Counted from the stretch's first letter, positions 27,831-38,774 are shown. The stretch is DNA of 64,000 bases from Listeria cornellensis FSL F6-0969 (GCF_000525855.1 NZ_AODE01000018.1:29580-93579); one strand, 5' to 3'. A program made the numbers and translations. The notes: generated from the letters alone by a model not told the origin.

Positions 27831-28436
27831 TTGTATAAAACGGTTATTTTTGATATAGATGGGACGCTTTTGGATACGGAACGTGTGGTTTTGCATGCGC
27901 TACGCGTGGCGTTGGGGAATGTGGGTTTACATTATGAACAGGATGATTTGCGTTTTGCGCTTGGGATTACGGGCGAGAAGGCGTTGGCGCAACTGGATGT
28001 GGCGGATCGGGACGCGGTGATGGCGGACTGGTTTGCGATGGAGGCTAAGCTGAATGAGGAGGTTGAGATTTTCGACGGAATCGTGGAGGTTTTGGCGAGG
28101 TTGGACGGAATTGGTGTTGTGACTTCAAAAAATGCGGGCGAGATGGAGACGGGATTTTATCCGTTTGGTTTGGCGAGACATTTTGATGCGATTGTTTGTG
28201 CGAGCGATACGGAGAATCATAAGCCGCATCCTGATCCGCTTTTACGGTGTATGGCTTTGCTAGGCGCGGATCCTGCGACGACGCTCTATGTTGGTGATGC
28301 TACATATGATATGGCGTGCGCTCATGCGGCGGGTGCTGATTTCGGACTGGCATTGTGGGGTGCGAAGAAGACGGATGGTTTTGAGGACGCGAATGTCATT
28401 TTGGAGAGGCCGAGTGATATTTTGAAATATATTTGA
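27831..28436 (+). CDS. HAD-family phosphatase (phosphoglycolate phosphatase-like)
   Basis: 201 residues. Motif I is VIFDIDGTLLDTE, the cap domain is helical (residues 15-90), motif II is VVTSKN, motif III is the Lys in NHKPHPDP, and motif IV is YVGDATYDMACAHAAGA. This is the Gph/PgmB/YjjG-like subclass I. Substrate uncertain. It starts at TTG 27831 behind GAGAGGGGCGG; no ATG fits. It follows the PH-like gene by 27 bases. Confidence 0.88.
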   Translation: MYKTVIFDIDGTLLDTERVVLHALRVALGNVGLHYEQDDLRFALGITGEKALAQLDVADRDAVMADWFAMEAKLNEEVEIFDGIVEVLARLDGIGVVTSKNAGEMETGFYPFGLARHFDAIVCASDTENHKPHPDPLLRCMALLGADPATTLYVGDATYDMACAHAAGADFGLALWGAKKTDGFEDANVILERPSDILKYI

Positions 28437-28547
28437 ATGGTTGGCGTGAATGGGCAGTGCAGACTGTGTTTTTCACGCTTTTTTGTTTGGGTTGGGGAAA
28501 AATGATGGTAGAGAGGAGAAAAGCTGTTTTGATTGGAGGAGAATAGG

Positions 28548-30020
28548 ATGATGCAGGCCAAGATTGTAGTTGGGGCATTGCTAGTATTTCTCACCATGAT
28601 GTTTTCTTCAAGCCCGAATGCTGCGGTGGAGTTGTCGCCAGAGATGAATAGTCAAATGATTGATACAGCGTTACAAAAAGCGAAGAGTAGTAAGGTGGCG
28701 TCGGAGAAAATTGTGACATTGCCGAAAGGGGAGCTGGTACTTGCTCGGACGGTTGTTGTTCCGGCGGGCGTGACGCTGCGTGGAGCCAGTTTGAGCGCGA
28801 TGCCTGTTCTGAAAATATGGCAGAATGAGTCGATTCCGATCGTGAGGATGGGAAGCGATACGAAGCTTGAAAATGTTGTTTTGGATGGGCAGAAGGGGAA
28901 GTATGTGAATCAGCGACATAATGGGATTGAGATTGTTGGTACGAGCGCGAGTCAGCGAGTGAGGAATGTGCAGATTGTGAATAGTCAAGTTCGGAATTTT
29001 GGTGGAAATGGGATTTATATGAAGTATACGGATCGGGTGCGGATTGCGGGTACAACGCAGGCGCAGATGATGGTTTCTAATATTGGCTATGCGGGGATTA
29101 TTGGTTATTCAGCGAACAATACGATAATTCAAAAAGTGACGGTGCGTGATATTGGTGTGACTGGCCAACTACTTGCGTATAATATTGCGTTGACAGAGGT
29201 TTATAATAGTAAATTGGCGACGAGTGTTCAGGCGAAAGTGAATCCGCGTAGTGATGGTGCTTTGATCACGGATTCGTATATTTTGAATAACGCGGTTTGG
29301 GAAGGGATTGATACGCATCACGGTCGGAATTTGGTGATTCAGAATAATACGATTGTGAATGTGAAAAACGCGATTGCGGTGGTATCAATTACGCTGGCTG
29401 GGGATGTGGGAACGGTTAACCCGCCTCAAAATGTGATGATTCGTAATAACCGAATTAATAAGCAGTCGGATTATGTGAAGCTGAGATTGGCGAAATCGGA
29501 AAAATTTAAGACGGTGCGGGGAATCGTTGTTTCGGGCGCGAAGCTGAAGAAGAGTCGGGATGCGGTTTATGCAACTGGTATACAGGTTCTGAATAATCAG
29601 ATTGAGAATGTTCAGGCGGTCAGTATTTATGGTGGTGGAATCTTGATGCAATCGACTTTTGGTGCGGCGGTTTCGGGGAATCGGGTACAGCTGGAGCCTA
29701 GTGGTAGGACGAATTATAATGGGATTGCGTTGACTGTGAATAATAAACGGACAGCAGTTATTGGGAATTATATTGGGAAAATTGTTGCGATGCCGACGGA
29801 GGTTATTGCTTTTCGTGGTGCGCAAAATAATGGGGAGTGGAACAACGCGAAATGGAGCAAGGTGTCGGGATACGGTATGGTATTGTCGAAAAATTACCGA
29901 GATGTTACGCTGTTTACGGATGGGAAATTGAATATGGGAAAGGCGAAATTGGTGACGAGGATTGCAGATCCGAATAGTGTGGTGGTGAGGAATACGAATA
30001 AATATACATTTAAGAAGTGA
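28548..30020 (+). CDS. Secreted right-handed beta-helix protein (pectate-lyase-like fold)
   Basis: 490 residues. A signal peptide (IVVGALLVFLTMMFSSSPNA) is followed by the start of a polysaccharide-lyase-like helix (GELVLARTVVVPAGVTLRGA). Repeated coils follow: NGIEIVGTSASQRVRNVQIV, NNTIIQKVTVRDIGV, IDTHHGRNLVIQNNTIVN and NGIALTVNNKRTAVIGNYIG. Lyase or hydrolase residues cannot be assigned by eye, and it may act on an exopolysaccharide. ATG 28548 follows GGAGGA at 28534. Terminated at 30020. Confidence 0.82.
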   Translation: MMQAKIVVGALLVFLTMMFSSSPNAAVELSPEMNSQMIDTALQKAKSSKVASEKIVTLPKGELVLARTVVVPAGVTLRGASLSAMPVLKIWQNESIPIVRMGSDTKLENVVLDGQKGKYVNQRHNGIEIVGTSASQRVRNVQIVNSQVRNFGGNGIYMKYTDRVRIAGTTQAQMMVSNIGYAGIIGYSANNTIIQKVTVRDIGVTGQLLAYNIALTEVYNSKLATSVQAKVNPRSDGALITDSYILNNAVWEGIDTHHGRNLVIQNNTIVNVKNAIAVVSITLAGDVGTVNPPQNVMIRNNRINKQSDYVKLRLAKSEKFKTVRGIVVSGAKLKKSRDAVYATGIQVLNNQIENVQAVSIYGGGILMQSTFGAAVSGNRVQLEPSGRTNYNGIALTVNNKRTAVIGNYIGKIVAMPTEVIAFRGAQNNGEWNNAKWSKVSGYGMVLSKNYRDVTLFTDGKLNMGKAKLVTRIADPNSVVVRNTNKYTFKK

Positions 30021-30061
30021 AAAAAGAGCGATGGTTTTTCTGTGAACCATCGCTCTTTTTT
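30020..30061. terminator. Bidirectional terminator between convergent genes
   Basis: AAAAAAGAGCGATGGTT pairs perfectly with AACCATCGCTCTTTTTT. Confidence 0.9.
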
Positions 30062-30064
30062 CAT

Positions 30065-30880
30065 TTAGAAATCGATATTATCGGGATCTGGCCCGACGCG
30101 TAGGTTTTGATTGAGAGCGTCGATTTGTGTGAGTTCTTCAGGTGTTAATTCGAAGTCAAAGATAGCCATGTTTTCTGCGATGCGATGGGCTTTTGTTGAT
30201 TTTGGGATGACGATGATGTCGTTTTGTAGGTCCCAACGCAGGATGACTTGGGCGACGGATTTGCCGTGATGGGCCGCGATTTCTTGTAGGACTGGGTTGT
30301 TGAAAAGGCCGCCTTGCATGAGTGGAGACCAGGCTTCGACGCGAATGTTGTTTTCGGCGCAGTACGCGATGAGTTCTTTTTGTGTGAGTTGTGGATGGAG
30401 CTCGATTTGGTTTACGACGGGCATGATGGTAGCGTGTTTTTTGAGTGTTTCTAGGTGATGAATTTGGAAGTTGCTGACGCCGATTGCGCGGATGCGGCCA
30501 TCTTTGTGCAGTTTTTCGAGCGCGCGCCAGGCGTCGATGTATTTGCCTTCTACTGGCCAGTGAATCAGATAGAGGTCGAGATAGTCGAGTTCCATTTTAC
30601 GCAGTGTTTCGTCGAATGCAGCGAGTGTTTCTTCGTAGCCGAGATCGGTATTCCAGACTTTGGATGTGATGAAAAGGTCTTCGCGTGGGACGCCAGATTC
30701 GCGGATGCCTTGGCCGGTGCTTGTTTCGTTGCCGTAGATTGCGGCGGTGTCGATGCTACGGTAGCCGAGTCGGATGGCTTCTTTGATGGCGGACACGAGT
30801 TCTGCGCCTTCTTCTACTTTAAATACGCCGAGTCCGAGGACGGGCATGTCGATTCCATTTGCTAATTTGACTGTTTTCAT
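30065..30880 (-). CDS. Aldo/keto reductase (glyoxal reductase YvgN-like)
   Basis: A 271-residue AKR5-type enzyme. Asp and Tyr of the tetrad are in YRSIDTAAIYGNE, Lys in FITSKVWN and His in YLIHWPV. NADPH-site segments SNFQIHHL, NQIELHP and IVIPKSTKAHRIAEN are present. It reduces small aldehydes such as methylglyoxal. It lies two bases from the MFS gene on the same strand and is likely cotranscribed with it. Confidence 0.93.
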   Translation of the reverse strand: MKTVKLANGIDMPVLGLGVFKVEEGAELVSAIKEAIRLGYRSIDTAAIYGNETSTGQGIRESGVPREDLFITSKVWNTDLGYEETLAAFDETLRKMELDYLDLYLIHWPVEGKYIDAWRALEKLHKDGRIRAIGVSNFQIHHLETLKKHATIMPVVNQIELHPQLTQKELIAYCAENNIRVEAWSPLMQGGLFNNPVLQEIAAHHGKSVAQVILRWDLQNDIIVIPKSTKAHRIAENMAIFDFELTPEELTQIDALNQNLRVGPDPDNIDF

Positions 30881-30882
30881 TT

Positions 30883-32064
30883 TTAAAATTCCTCCTGTTT
30901 TGTTTCTAATTTTTTACTCCATGCGGTCAGGGCGACGGCGATGAGGACCATGATCATGCCGATCCAAGTCGTGTCGATGATTCGCATGTGGGTGATGACG
31001 AGGCCGCCGAGATAGGAGCCGAGTGCGATTCCGGCGTTGAAGGCGGCGATGTTAAGGGCGGACGCGATGTCGACGCCTTTTGGGACGAATTTCTCTGCTA
31101 GAATCACGACGTAGACTTGCAATCCGGGAACGTTCATGAAGGCAAATACGCCCATGAGCAGGATCGTTGCGAGTCCGAAAACTTTGGATGAGGCGGTGAA
31201 ATAGAGCAGGCCGAGCACGACGGCTTGTGCGATGAACATATAGAACAGGGCTTGGATTGGCCGCTTGTTGGCGACTTTTCCACCAATCATGTTGCCGACT
31301 GCGATGGCGATTCCATAGATGAAAAGGAGAATCGCGATGGAGCTCGTTTGGAACCCGGTGACTTGTTCTAGTAGCGGTGTTAGATAGGTGAACACGACGA
31401 AGGTTCCGCCGTAGCCGAGTGCTGTGATGGCGAACACGAGTAGTAACGGGCCATTTGTTAGTACTTTGACTTGGTCGCTGAGCGTCATTTTGGTGCCAGG
31501 ACGCAGATTTTTCGGAATCAAGATGAGGTTCGCGATTAGGGCAATGATGCCGATTGCTGCGATGCCGAAGAACGCGGTGCGCCAGCCGAATTGTTGCCCA
31601 ATGAGTGTGCCGATTGGGACGCCGGTTACGGTTGCGATGGTGAGACCGGTGAACATGATGGAGATGGCGCTTGCTCGTTTATTTGGCGGGACAAGGTCAG
31701 CCGCGATGGTGGAACCGATGGACATGAAGACGCCGTGCGCGAAGGCGGATATGACGCGGGCGATGAGTAGTAACGCAATGGTGTCGGAGAATGCCGCGGC
31801 CAAGTTGCCGAGTATGAAGACGATCATGATGGCGAGCAGTAACGTTTTGCGATTCATGCGTGATGTGAGTGCGGTCAGGATTGGTGCGCCGAACATAACG
31901 CCGACTGCATAAAGCGAGACGGTAAGACCCGCGGTACTCACTGGTATTGCTAAGTCTTCGGCGATGAGTGGCAACAACCCGACGCTGATAAATTCGGTCG
32001 TTCCAATCGCAAAAGCACTAACTGCTAAAGCTAATAAGGCAAAAATATTTCGATTCCCTTTCAA
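30883..32064 (-). CDS. MFS transporter (AraJ/YbcL-like DHA1 efflux family)
   Basis: 393 residues with about twelve helices. FAIGTTEFISVGLLPLIAED is the typical N-terminus of the arabinose-efflux subgroup. TGVPIGTLIGQQFGWRTAFF is the motif C antiporter segment. TTG 32064 is the start behind GGAGGG with an 8-base spacer. The cotranscribed aldo-keto reductase and the divergent HxlR regulator suggest export of a toxic electrophile or drug. Confidence 0.92.
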   Translation of the reverse strand: MKGNRNIFALLALAVSAFAIGTTEFISVGLLPLIAEDLAIPVSTAGLTVSLYAVGVMFGAPILTALTSRMNRKTLLLAIMIVFILGNLAAAFSDTIALLLIARVISAFAHGVFMSIGSTIAADLVPPNKRASAISIMFTGLTIATVTGVPIGTLIGQQFGWRTAFFGIAAIGIIALIANLILIPKNLRPGTKMTLSDQVKVLTNGPLLLVFAITALGYGGTFVVFTYLTPLLEQVTGFQTSSIAILLFIYGIAIAVGNMIGGKVANKRPIQALFYMFIAQAVVLGLLYFTASSKVFGLATILLMGVFAFMNVPGLQVYVVILAEKFVPKGVDIASALNIAAFNAGIALGSYLGGLVITHMRIIDTTWIGMIMVLIAVALTAWSKKLETKQEEF

Positions 32065-32137
32065 TGTGAAGCCCTCCTAAGTTCTACTTGCTTTTTTGAT
32101 GACAAGTGTTATTATGATACTAAGTGGCAATTAAAAC

Positions 32138-32149
32138 AAGTACGTACTT
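32138..32149. promoter_or_regulatory. Candidate HxlR operator
   Basis: A perfect 12-bp palindrome AAGTACGTACTT in the divergent gap between the MFS and HxlR genes. HxlR proteins (YodB, HypR) bind GTAC-containing dyads, which supports autoregulation and control of the efflux operon. Confidence 0.5.
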
Positions 32150-32195
32150 TTTTGTAATGTAGGCACTTTTTAGTACCTATAGAAAGGAGCGAGAC

Positions 32196-32555
32196 ATGCA
32201 AAAGAAATATAATATCTCTGTCGAGGCAACGCTTGAGGTGCTCGGAGGCAAGTGGAAATGTGTGATTCTCTGTCACCTAACACACGGGAAAAAACGGACG
32301 AGCGAGCTAAAACGTCTTATTCCATCCATCACGCAAAAAATGCTCACACAGCAGTTGCGAGAGCTAGAACATGACGGTATTATCAATCGGATTGTCTATA
32401 ATCAAGTGCCTCCGAAAGTGGAATATGAATTGAGTGAATACGGGAAGTCTTTGGAGAGTATTTTAACAGCTTTGTGCAACTGGGGAGACTCACATATTGA
32501 ACGCGTATATGGCGAACGCTCGGAGTATTTGGAAGAAAGTATTTTGAATAAATAA
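32196..32555 (+). CDS. HxlR-family winged-helix regulator
   Basis: 119 residues. VLGGKWKCVILCHLTHG and RFSELKRLIPxISxKML-type (here TSELKRLIPSITQKMLTQQL) define the HxlR family. Its Cys residues (in KCVILC and ALCNW) could be redox-active, as in YodB and HypR, but the usual N-terminal redox Cys6 is absent. It is divergent from the aldo-keto reductase/MFS operon and probably controls it. Confidence 0.92.
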   Translation: MQKKYNISVEATLEVLGGKWKCVILCHLTHGKKRTSELKRLIPSITQKMLTQQLRELEHDGIINRIVYNQVPPKVEYELSEYGKSLESILTALCNWGDSHIERVYGERSEYLEESILNK

Positions 32556-32756
32556 GCATAGTAGAAAATCTTATAATAAAATGAGAGCCTGGAGAACTAT
32601 TTCTTCAGGTTTTTTAAGAATGCCCAAATGAAAATATGTCAAAATTGTCATTATTCAGGTCATAAACTCTCCCTGTTACGTCCATAAATGTATAAATGGG
32701 GCTTTTAATTCAGGTATAATAGGAATGCAATTAGCTAATTTGAAAGGCGGGGCTTT

Positions 32757-33847
32757 ATGAAGAAAATTGCTTTTGTAATAGGAAGTTTTCGTATGGGTGG
32801 CATTGAAGCAATAAATAAGGAAATAACAGAGATGTTGTGCACCAAACATCAAGTACACTTGGTTAATTTTACAGGTGAGAGCGAGTACATGATGCCGGAT
32901 GAGGGTGTCAAAAGTTTTTTCATTCCAAAAAATTAAAAAAATGGAAAAAAATACTCATTTCACTCCGAATTCGCGGTATTAAATTAATCCGTTGGAAGCA
33001 TCTTTTCTCCGTACAAATTGCCCATTTAAATGCATTCATAGAACAGAAAAATATTGAGACCCTCGTTATTTCGCATCCAATAATAACGGCGCTAGTCCCA
33101 TATTTAAATTTAGAGAATACGAAAGTGATTATTTGGAAGCATTCACCAGCAGACCTTTATGATAAGGAAAATATCGGGTATAGAGAGCTTTTTTATCTAG
33201 GGATAGGAATGGCTAGTGAAATTGTAGTTATTACAGAATTGGATAGAATAAAGTGGTATGAATATATAGATAAAGTTATATTTATCCCTAACATGCTCAC
33301 GTTAATTCCCGAGCAAAAAAAGATATCGGATTTAAAGCAAAAAAGATTGCTGTTTTGCCGGAGGATTGATTATAAACATAAGGGGATTGATAGGTTACTA
33401 ACAATATTCAAACATGTATCAGAATTAGGATGGGAGTTAGTAATTGTAGGGGCGGGAAAAGATACGAAAAGGCTGAAGAATGAATTGAAGGAGATAAGTA
33501 ACATAAGACATATTGAGGCTAGTTCACATGAGGAACTGCATGAATACTACAGTACAAGCTCTATTTTTTTACATACATCTAGATATGAAGGATTTGGTCT
33601 TGTTATTACAGAAGCTATGGCATTTGGCCTTCCAGTTATTAGCTTTGAAACTACAGGGTCCGAGGAGATTCTAGCTTGGAAATATGGCGTATTACTTCCA
33701 CAAAATGACTTAGAACGATATGTTGCGGAGTTGAAAATATTGATGCTATCTATCGAGAAAAGGAAGGTGTGGCAATCGAAATCACTGCAACGAAGCAAAG
33801 AATATCTGCCAGAAAGAATCTTAAAGAAATGGGAAGATATCTTATAA
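32757..33847 (+). pseudogene. GT4 glycosyltransferase, frameshifted at A6/A7 runs
   Basis: ATG 32757 behind AAAGGCGGGG starts MKKIAFVIGSFRMGGIEAI, the usual nucleotide-loop start of a GT4 enzyme, and stops after 59 codons. Removing one A from 32927-32932 and one from 32935-32941 continues into KKWKKILISLRIRG and the open frame. That holds KRLLFCRRIDYKHKGIDRL and the GT4 signature HTSRYEGFGLVITEAMAFG with its ExxxxxxxE. About 363 residues repaired. First gene of a three-gene glycan cluster on a low-GC, AT-rich stretch. Confidence 0.85.
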
Positions 33848-33867
33848 TATAATTGAGGAGAGATATT

Positions 33868-35341
33868 TTGTACGTAAAAACAACACAGGTGACGAAAGCT
33901 ATTGGAAGTACATTGTTACTATCAGTTTTAGCACAATTACTTGGTTTAGTAAGGAATATTTTGTTGGCGAAAGACTTTGGCACAGGTGAAATTATGAACG
34001 CGTTTCTATTAGCCAATACATATACAAACTTAATAAGTAATATTGCAGTATCAGCAATTGCTGTTGTTCTTATTCCGTACTTAGCGCAAGTTCATAAAGA
34101 TACTGATAAAGGCATTATATTACAAACATATATGACGAGTATGCTTTTGCTTGTGGCTCTTTTATGCTTTGGGATAGTGGTTATTGGCTACTTTAGCTTC
34201 CCTATAATTAGTGATCGTTCTGAGCTCACATTTTGGCTGATGCTATTATTACTCATTATCCCTTTTTTTTAGGATGCTATCCGCATTTTTTGGTGTGTTA
34301 TGTAATGTGGAAGGAGATTTTACAACATCAAAAATTGCTATACTTGTGATGGCAATTATGAATGTTAGCTATCTTTTCCTAGTACGGTCACCAACGATTA
34401 GCGGTGTAGCGATAGTGCTAAGTAGTGCCTATTTTATAGAATTCTTTATTTTAAAGATGAAAAACAAGTCATATCATTGGTTTATGAGGTGGGAGTGGCG
34501 CAATCCTGCATTTCAAAAATTAGCACGCCAGTCGGTGCCACTTATGTTTACAGAGGGTGTATTTCAATTCAGTATACTACTAACAAGTTCAATAATGGGA
34601 TGGTTAAATACAGCGTATCTTCCAGCGATGAACTATGTGAACATTCTAGTTACGATCGTTCAAAGTTTACTACTGTTAAACATATTGACGGTTCTTTTTC
34701 CAAAGCTATCAAGAATGTTTGCAATGGATATAGAGGCGGCTAAAGAAGCACTGATTTGTTATATAAATCGTACAAATACAGTAGTGATTTGGATAGTAGC
34801 GATGTTTATTGCGATTGGAGACCAGATTATAGCTATGTTGTTTCAACATGGAGCATTTACAGGCGAGAACACTCAGATGGTTTATATGTTTCTGATAATA
34901 ACAGCGCTCGCATTGCCCGGCTTGGTTGTCCGTGATTTTTTATATCGGTCTTTTTACTCACAGGGCAATACAAAAATACCATCATTTATTTCAATAATTG
35001 CAATTGTGGGAGTGATGGTCATGCTACTGATTTTTTTACCACTTCATAATGTGTATTTCATTTTAGGTGTGCCAGTAATAGCAACATACGGCTCAAGTAT
35101 TTGGGCATATAGGAGATTGCAAGGATCAATTGGTAAAATAGATCCCTCATATAAGCTTTTAAAACAGCATGGAATAGTGGTTTTTCACGCCATTGTAATA
35201 GGATGTATTTTATATGAGATAAAATCTAAACTCGTATTTAACGTATATGCGAATGTGCTAATATTGCTTTTATTGGGGCTTGCAATGTATGTATTAGGAT
35301 TATTAGTTACAACAAAGAAAAGGAGGCGCGACCATGGATGA
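33868..35341 (+). pseudogene. MurJ/MviN-type lipid flippase, frameshifted at T8
   Basis: About 490 residues with 12-14 helices. The first frame has STLLLSVLAQLLGLVRNILLAKDFG, the MurJ/MviN N-terminal signature, and stops after LLLIIPFF at T8 34263-34270. One T fewer joins RMLSAFFGVLCNVEGDFTTS and the rest (QHGAFTGENTQMVYMFLI). TTG 33868 behind GAGGAGAG is the start. Between two glycosyltransferases, it probably flips a lipid-linked glycan rather than replacing the housekeeping MurJ. Its stop overlaps the next ATG. Confidence 0.83.
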
Positions 35342-36463
35342 AATTTTAATTATGAGTTCGGTTCATTGTTGGAATGATGTTAGAATGTTTCACCGAGAGG
35401 CCAATAGTTTAGCGGAAAATGGATATAAAGTTAGAGTAATTGCAGTTGAGACAGAGACGCAGTATGTAAGAAAAAACGATAAACTAGAGGTTGAGACAAT
35501 TCGAAAAACATCATTCTGTAGACGATATAAAGTTTGGTATCAGTTTTATCGAATTGCAAAGGGGTCGAATGCCAAGATAATTATTTTGCATGACCCTGAA
35601 CTGTATATTATCGCTTATTTTTTTTAAAAAAATTCACTGATAAAAAAATAATTTTTGATATGCATGAGGAATTTCCTGCCTCACTCTTGTATAAAAAAAT
35701 CGGGAGGTATAGGTTTCCTGAATGGATAGCCGCGCTTTTTAGAAAAATAGAATTACGCATACTACCGGTTTTTGACGGTTTATTGTTTGCAGAGGCGTAC
35801 TACAAGGAAGTTTATATGAATGTTAATATTAGAAAAATTGATGTTTTAAACTATCCGTTGTTATGTAAAGAGACTAAATTGTTGAAAGTGAATTCAGAGA
35901 TAAGCAATCTTATTTACGCAGGAGCATTACATGAAATGCGAGGTTTTTTTGAAATGCTGCAACTCGCTAAATTATTGAGGGACAGCAATTATGCTTTTTC
36001 CCTTAAGATTATTGGACCTGGATCAGACGAATTGATACAACAAGGGCAAGAATATATAAATAAACATCAGTTAAACGAGTGTGTCATAATTGATCCTTAT
36101 ATGGATTATGCGATGTTAGAGTTAGAATACCAAAAGGCAGATATTGGTCTAGCGCTACTTCATGAAACACCGAATTATGTAAAATCATTAGCTTCTAAAT
36201 TGTATGAGTACATGAGTTATGGCATTGTAAGTGTTGCTTCTCATTTCCCGCTGTGGGAACAACTTCTAGTCAGTGCAGATGCTGGAATAGCAGTGAACCC
36301 AATGGATATACACGAAATTTACGAAAGCGTAACATTGCTAATAAGGGATGTGAATTATAGATACAGATTGGCGGGAAATGGATTGCAAGCACACAAGGAT
36401 CATTATAATTGGGAAGGAGAGGAGAAAAAAATGTTAAAATTTATACAGCAGATAGAGCCATAA
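35334..36463 (+). pseudogene. Family 4-like glycosyltransferase, frameshifted at a T8/A7 junction
   Basis: ATG 35334 follows AGGAGGCG and starts MDEILIMSSVHCWNDVRMFH. The frame closes at 35625 within TTTTTTTTAAAAAAA. Shortening both runs by one gives AYFFKKFTDKKIIFDMHEEF and continues to SKLYEYMSYGIVSVASHF and the C-terminal Rossmann half (KADIGLALLHETPNYVKSLASK). About 375 residues repaired. It resembles glycosyltransferases of the WsaF/Gtf type with an HDPELY motif. It overlaps the flippase gene by 8 bases. Confidence 0.78.
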
Positions 36464-36599
36464 AACAAGATGTTTAGGATAGATGTAATGTTTCAAAAAC
36501 TTGTCTAATATTTATTTGAACAGGACTATTTTTTGATTTCCATGAAGTAATGGATTGTCGGGGCATTCAGATGGTACGCTATTTATGTATAAGTAAAAG

Positions 36600-36636
36600 A
36601 CCCCAAGAGTTAGATTTTTGGTCTAAATTTTGGGGT
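36600..36636. terminator. Bidirectional terminator between convergent clusters
   Basis: ACCCCAAGAGTTAGA pairs with TCTAAATTTTGGGGT. Confidence 0.75.
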
Positions 36637-36686
36637 GCATGCCAATCTCTAAGGCTTTTTATTCATTTATAGTACATGTTTAATTC

Positions 36687-37799
36687 TTAGTCACGACCAT
36701 CTTCCACAATCGAAAGTTCATTATCTACATCAAAGAAATGCGATTTGGACATTTCAAATGCGTATTGAATTTTCTCGAATGGCTGGTGATTTGAACGTGA
36801 GTCAACACGAGCAACGAATTCATGTGTTCCAACTTTAGAGTGAAGCATAAATTCCGCACCAGTCAGTTCTGCAACGATAATTTCAGCGTCAAAAGCAGAA
36901 CCTGGGCTTGCTTCAATAACAAGAGGCTCATCATGAATATCTTCTGGGCGAATACCGAATACGATATTTTTGCCGTCATAGCCTTTATCTTTCAACACTT
37001 TTAGCTTGCCTTCTGGGATCTCAATTGTGAAATCATCACCAACAAAAGTAGTGCCACTTAGTTTCCCTTTAAAGAAGTTCATCGCTGGGCTTCCGATGAA
37101 ACCGGCAACGAACATATTTACTGGGTGATCGTATACTTGTTTTGGTGAACCGACTTGTTGGATAACGCCGTCTTTCATAATAACGATACGCGTCGCCATT
37201 GTCATCGCTTCGGTTTGGTCATGGGTTACGTAAATCATCGTTGTATTTAATTGTAAATGTAGTTTTGTGATTTCCGCACGCATTTGTACACGTAGTTTCG
37301 CATCAAGATTGGATAAAGGCTCATCCATCAGGAAGACTTTTGCGTCACGAACGATCGCACGGCCTAAAGCTACACGTTGGCGTTGTCCACCAGATAGTGC
37401 GCTTGGTTTACGTTTTAAGTACTCGGTTAAGCCTAAGATATTTGCAGCGTGCTCCACGCGTGTTTGAATTTCGGCTTTTGGCATTTTGCGGAGTTTTAGA
37501 CCGAATGCCATGTTGTCGTATACTGTCATATGTGGATATAGTGCGTAGTTTTGGAAAACCATCGCGATATCGCGGTCTTTCGGTGCGACGTTGTTCATCA
37601 CTTTGCCGTCAATGCTTAGTTCGCCTTTTGAGATTTCTTCAAGTCCTGCAATCATGCGAAGTGTCGTCGATTTACCGCAACCAGATGGTCCAACAAAGAC
37701 GATGAACTCTTTGTCCGCAATCTCCAAGTTGAAATCTTCTACTGCCGTTACTTTGTTATCGTATATTTTATAAATGTGCTCGAGTGATAGTTGTGCCAT
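36687..37799 (-). CDS. msmX: MsmX-type shared ATPase of sugar ABC importers
   Basis: 370 residues. Walker [11 protein letters not shown], signature [14 protein letters not shown], Walker [14 protein letters not shown]-loop VTHDQTEAM, and a C-terminal TOBE/regulatory domain with [11 protein letters not shown]. It energises several oligosaccharide importers (maltodextrin, arabinan and similar) whose permeases are encoded elsewhere, as in Bacillus MsmX. A 12/14 cre-like site lies at 37850-37863 ahead of it, but MsmX is normally housekeeping. No importer genes adjoin it. Confidence 0.95.
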   Translation of the reverse strand: MAQLSLEHIYKIYDNKVTAVEDFNLEIADKEFIVFVGPSGCGKSTTLRMIAGLEEISKGELSIDGKVMNNVAPKDRDIAMVFQNYALYPHMTVYDNMAFGLKLRKMPKAEIQTRVEHAANILGLTEYLKRKPSALSGGQRQRVALGRAIVRDAKVFLMDEPLSNLDAKLRVQMRAEITKLHLQLNTTMIYVTHDQTEAMTMATRIVIMKDGVIQQVGSPKQVYDHPVNMFVAGFIGSPAMNFFKGKLSGTTFVGDDFTIEIPEGKLKVLKDKGYDGKNIVFGIRPEDIHDEPLVIEASPGSAFDAEIIVAELTGAEFMLHSKVGTHEFVARVDSRSNHQPFEKIQYAFEMSKSHFFDVDNELSIVEDGRD

Positions 37800-37849
37800 T
37801 GTTTGTCATTCCCCCATCAAATTGTTTTTAGCTTTGAGTTCATTGTATA

Positions 37850-37863
37850 TGAAAACGCTTTAT
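37850..37863. promoter_or_regulatory. cre-like site upstream of msmX
   Basis: TGAAAACGCTTTAT matches 12 of 14 cre positions, 51 bases before the msmX start. Weak candidate. Confidence 0.3.
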
Positions 37864-37923
37864 GGAGATATGTCAGGTTGCACAAAGAATGAAAAGATGG
37901 GTTGGGCAGGTTGCATAATACGA

Positions 37924-38328
37924 CTATTCTGTAAGGAGGCGTTTCAGTTCAGCGTATTGCCAGCTTGGTTCTGTAGGGATTGCTTTTGTGGCGTAAGCGG
38001 CGGCATGGATGGCATGCGTTGGGACGTGGGCGGTTGCTGCAGCGTGACCTGTAGCGCGGGCGATGTGGCAGGAGGTAGTATCGGTTATGAGATTACGTGC
38101 TGCGGCATGGGCTGCAAATGCGGCGTTACGCGCGGTGCCGACCGTTATTTCCCCACGAGTCCAGGCGCGATTGGCTTCTATCGCAAGTCGTGGGCGATTT
38201 TCGTTTGGATATCTGTCTTCGAAATAGGGTAGGACACGATCTGCACAGTTGGCGGCCCAAATGGCTAAGGTACGATGATCAGCTGTTTTTGCTAGGTTCG
38301 CGATTTGTTGCTTCCAATTTGTTTCCAT
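37924..38328 (-). CDS. Putative Imm-5 immunity protein
   Basis: 134 residues, helical and alanine-rich. IWAANCADRVLPYFEDRYP, RLAIEANRAWTRGEIT, AAFAAHAAARN and CHIARATGHAAATAHVPTHA match the Imm-5 immunity fold, found beside polymorphic toxins. ATG 38328 follows GAGGAG; a longer in-frame extension to 38442 has no RBS. No toxin gene adjoins it, so it is an orphan here. The 445-bp gap to 38775 shows only a possible -10 (TATACT, 38703-38708) ahead of the next gene. Confidence 0.75.
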   Translation of the reverse strand: METNWKQQIANLAKTADHRTLAIWAANCADRVLPYFEDRYPNENRPRLAIEANRAWTRGEITVGTARNAAFAAHAAARNLITDTTSCHIARATGHAAATAHVPTHAIHAAAYATKAIPTEPSWQYAELKRLLTE

Positions 38329-38774
38329 GTTACAACTCCTCTTTGAATAGAACGTGTTTCGTTGCTTCTTATAGTAGTTGATAGGATGGATAAAAGCAAG
38401 GATATGTAGAATAGAAGAAGTCTGATTCAGATTCCAAGACACGAGGAACTTGAGTCAGGCTTCTTTAGCTGTTGTATCAAATGATAGCTCTAGAAGAATA
38501 AACCTGCACGGAATATAGAGATAGAAGCCTTTATCCGTCGAAAAAATCGCGATTCAAATAGTAATAAAATATACATAAATGACCGCTTTATAATCAATAT
38601 ACAGCAAAACGTCAAATAAAATAGAATTCTAGAGCAATAAATGCCTACAAAAATTGCTACCATCACAATAATCAGCTCAAAGCGTATATTCCCAAATCAT
38701 TGTATACTAGGTTTGTTCCAAGGGAGGAAGAAAGTAAATCCCCGTTTTAAAGAACACAAAAAGAAGGTGAGATC

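Noticed and set aside
32633..32690. A fourth EPS promoter module before the 32.7-kb glycan cluster
   Set aside because: CCCTGTTACGT resembles the -10 part, but the upstream box at the right distance does not match.
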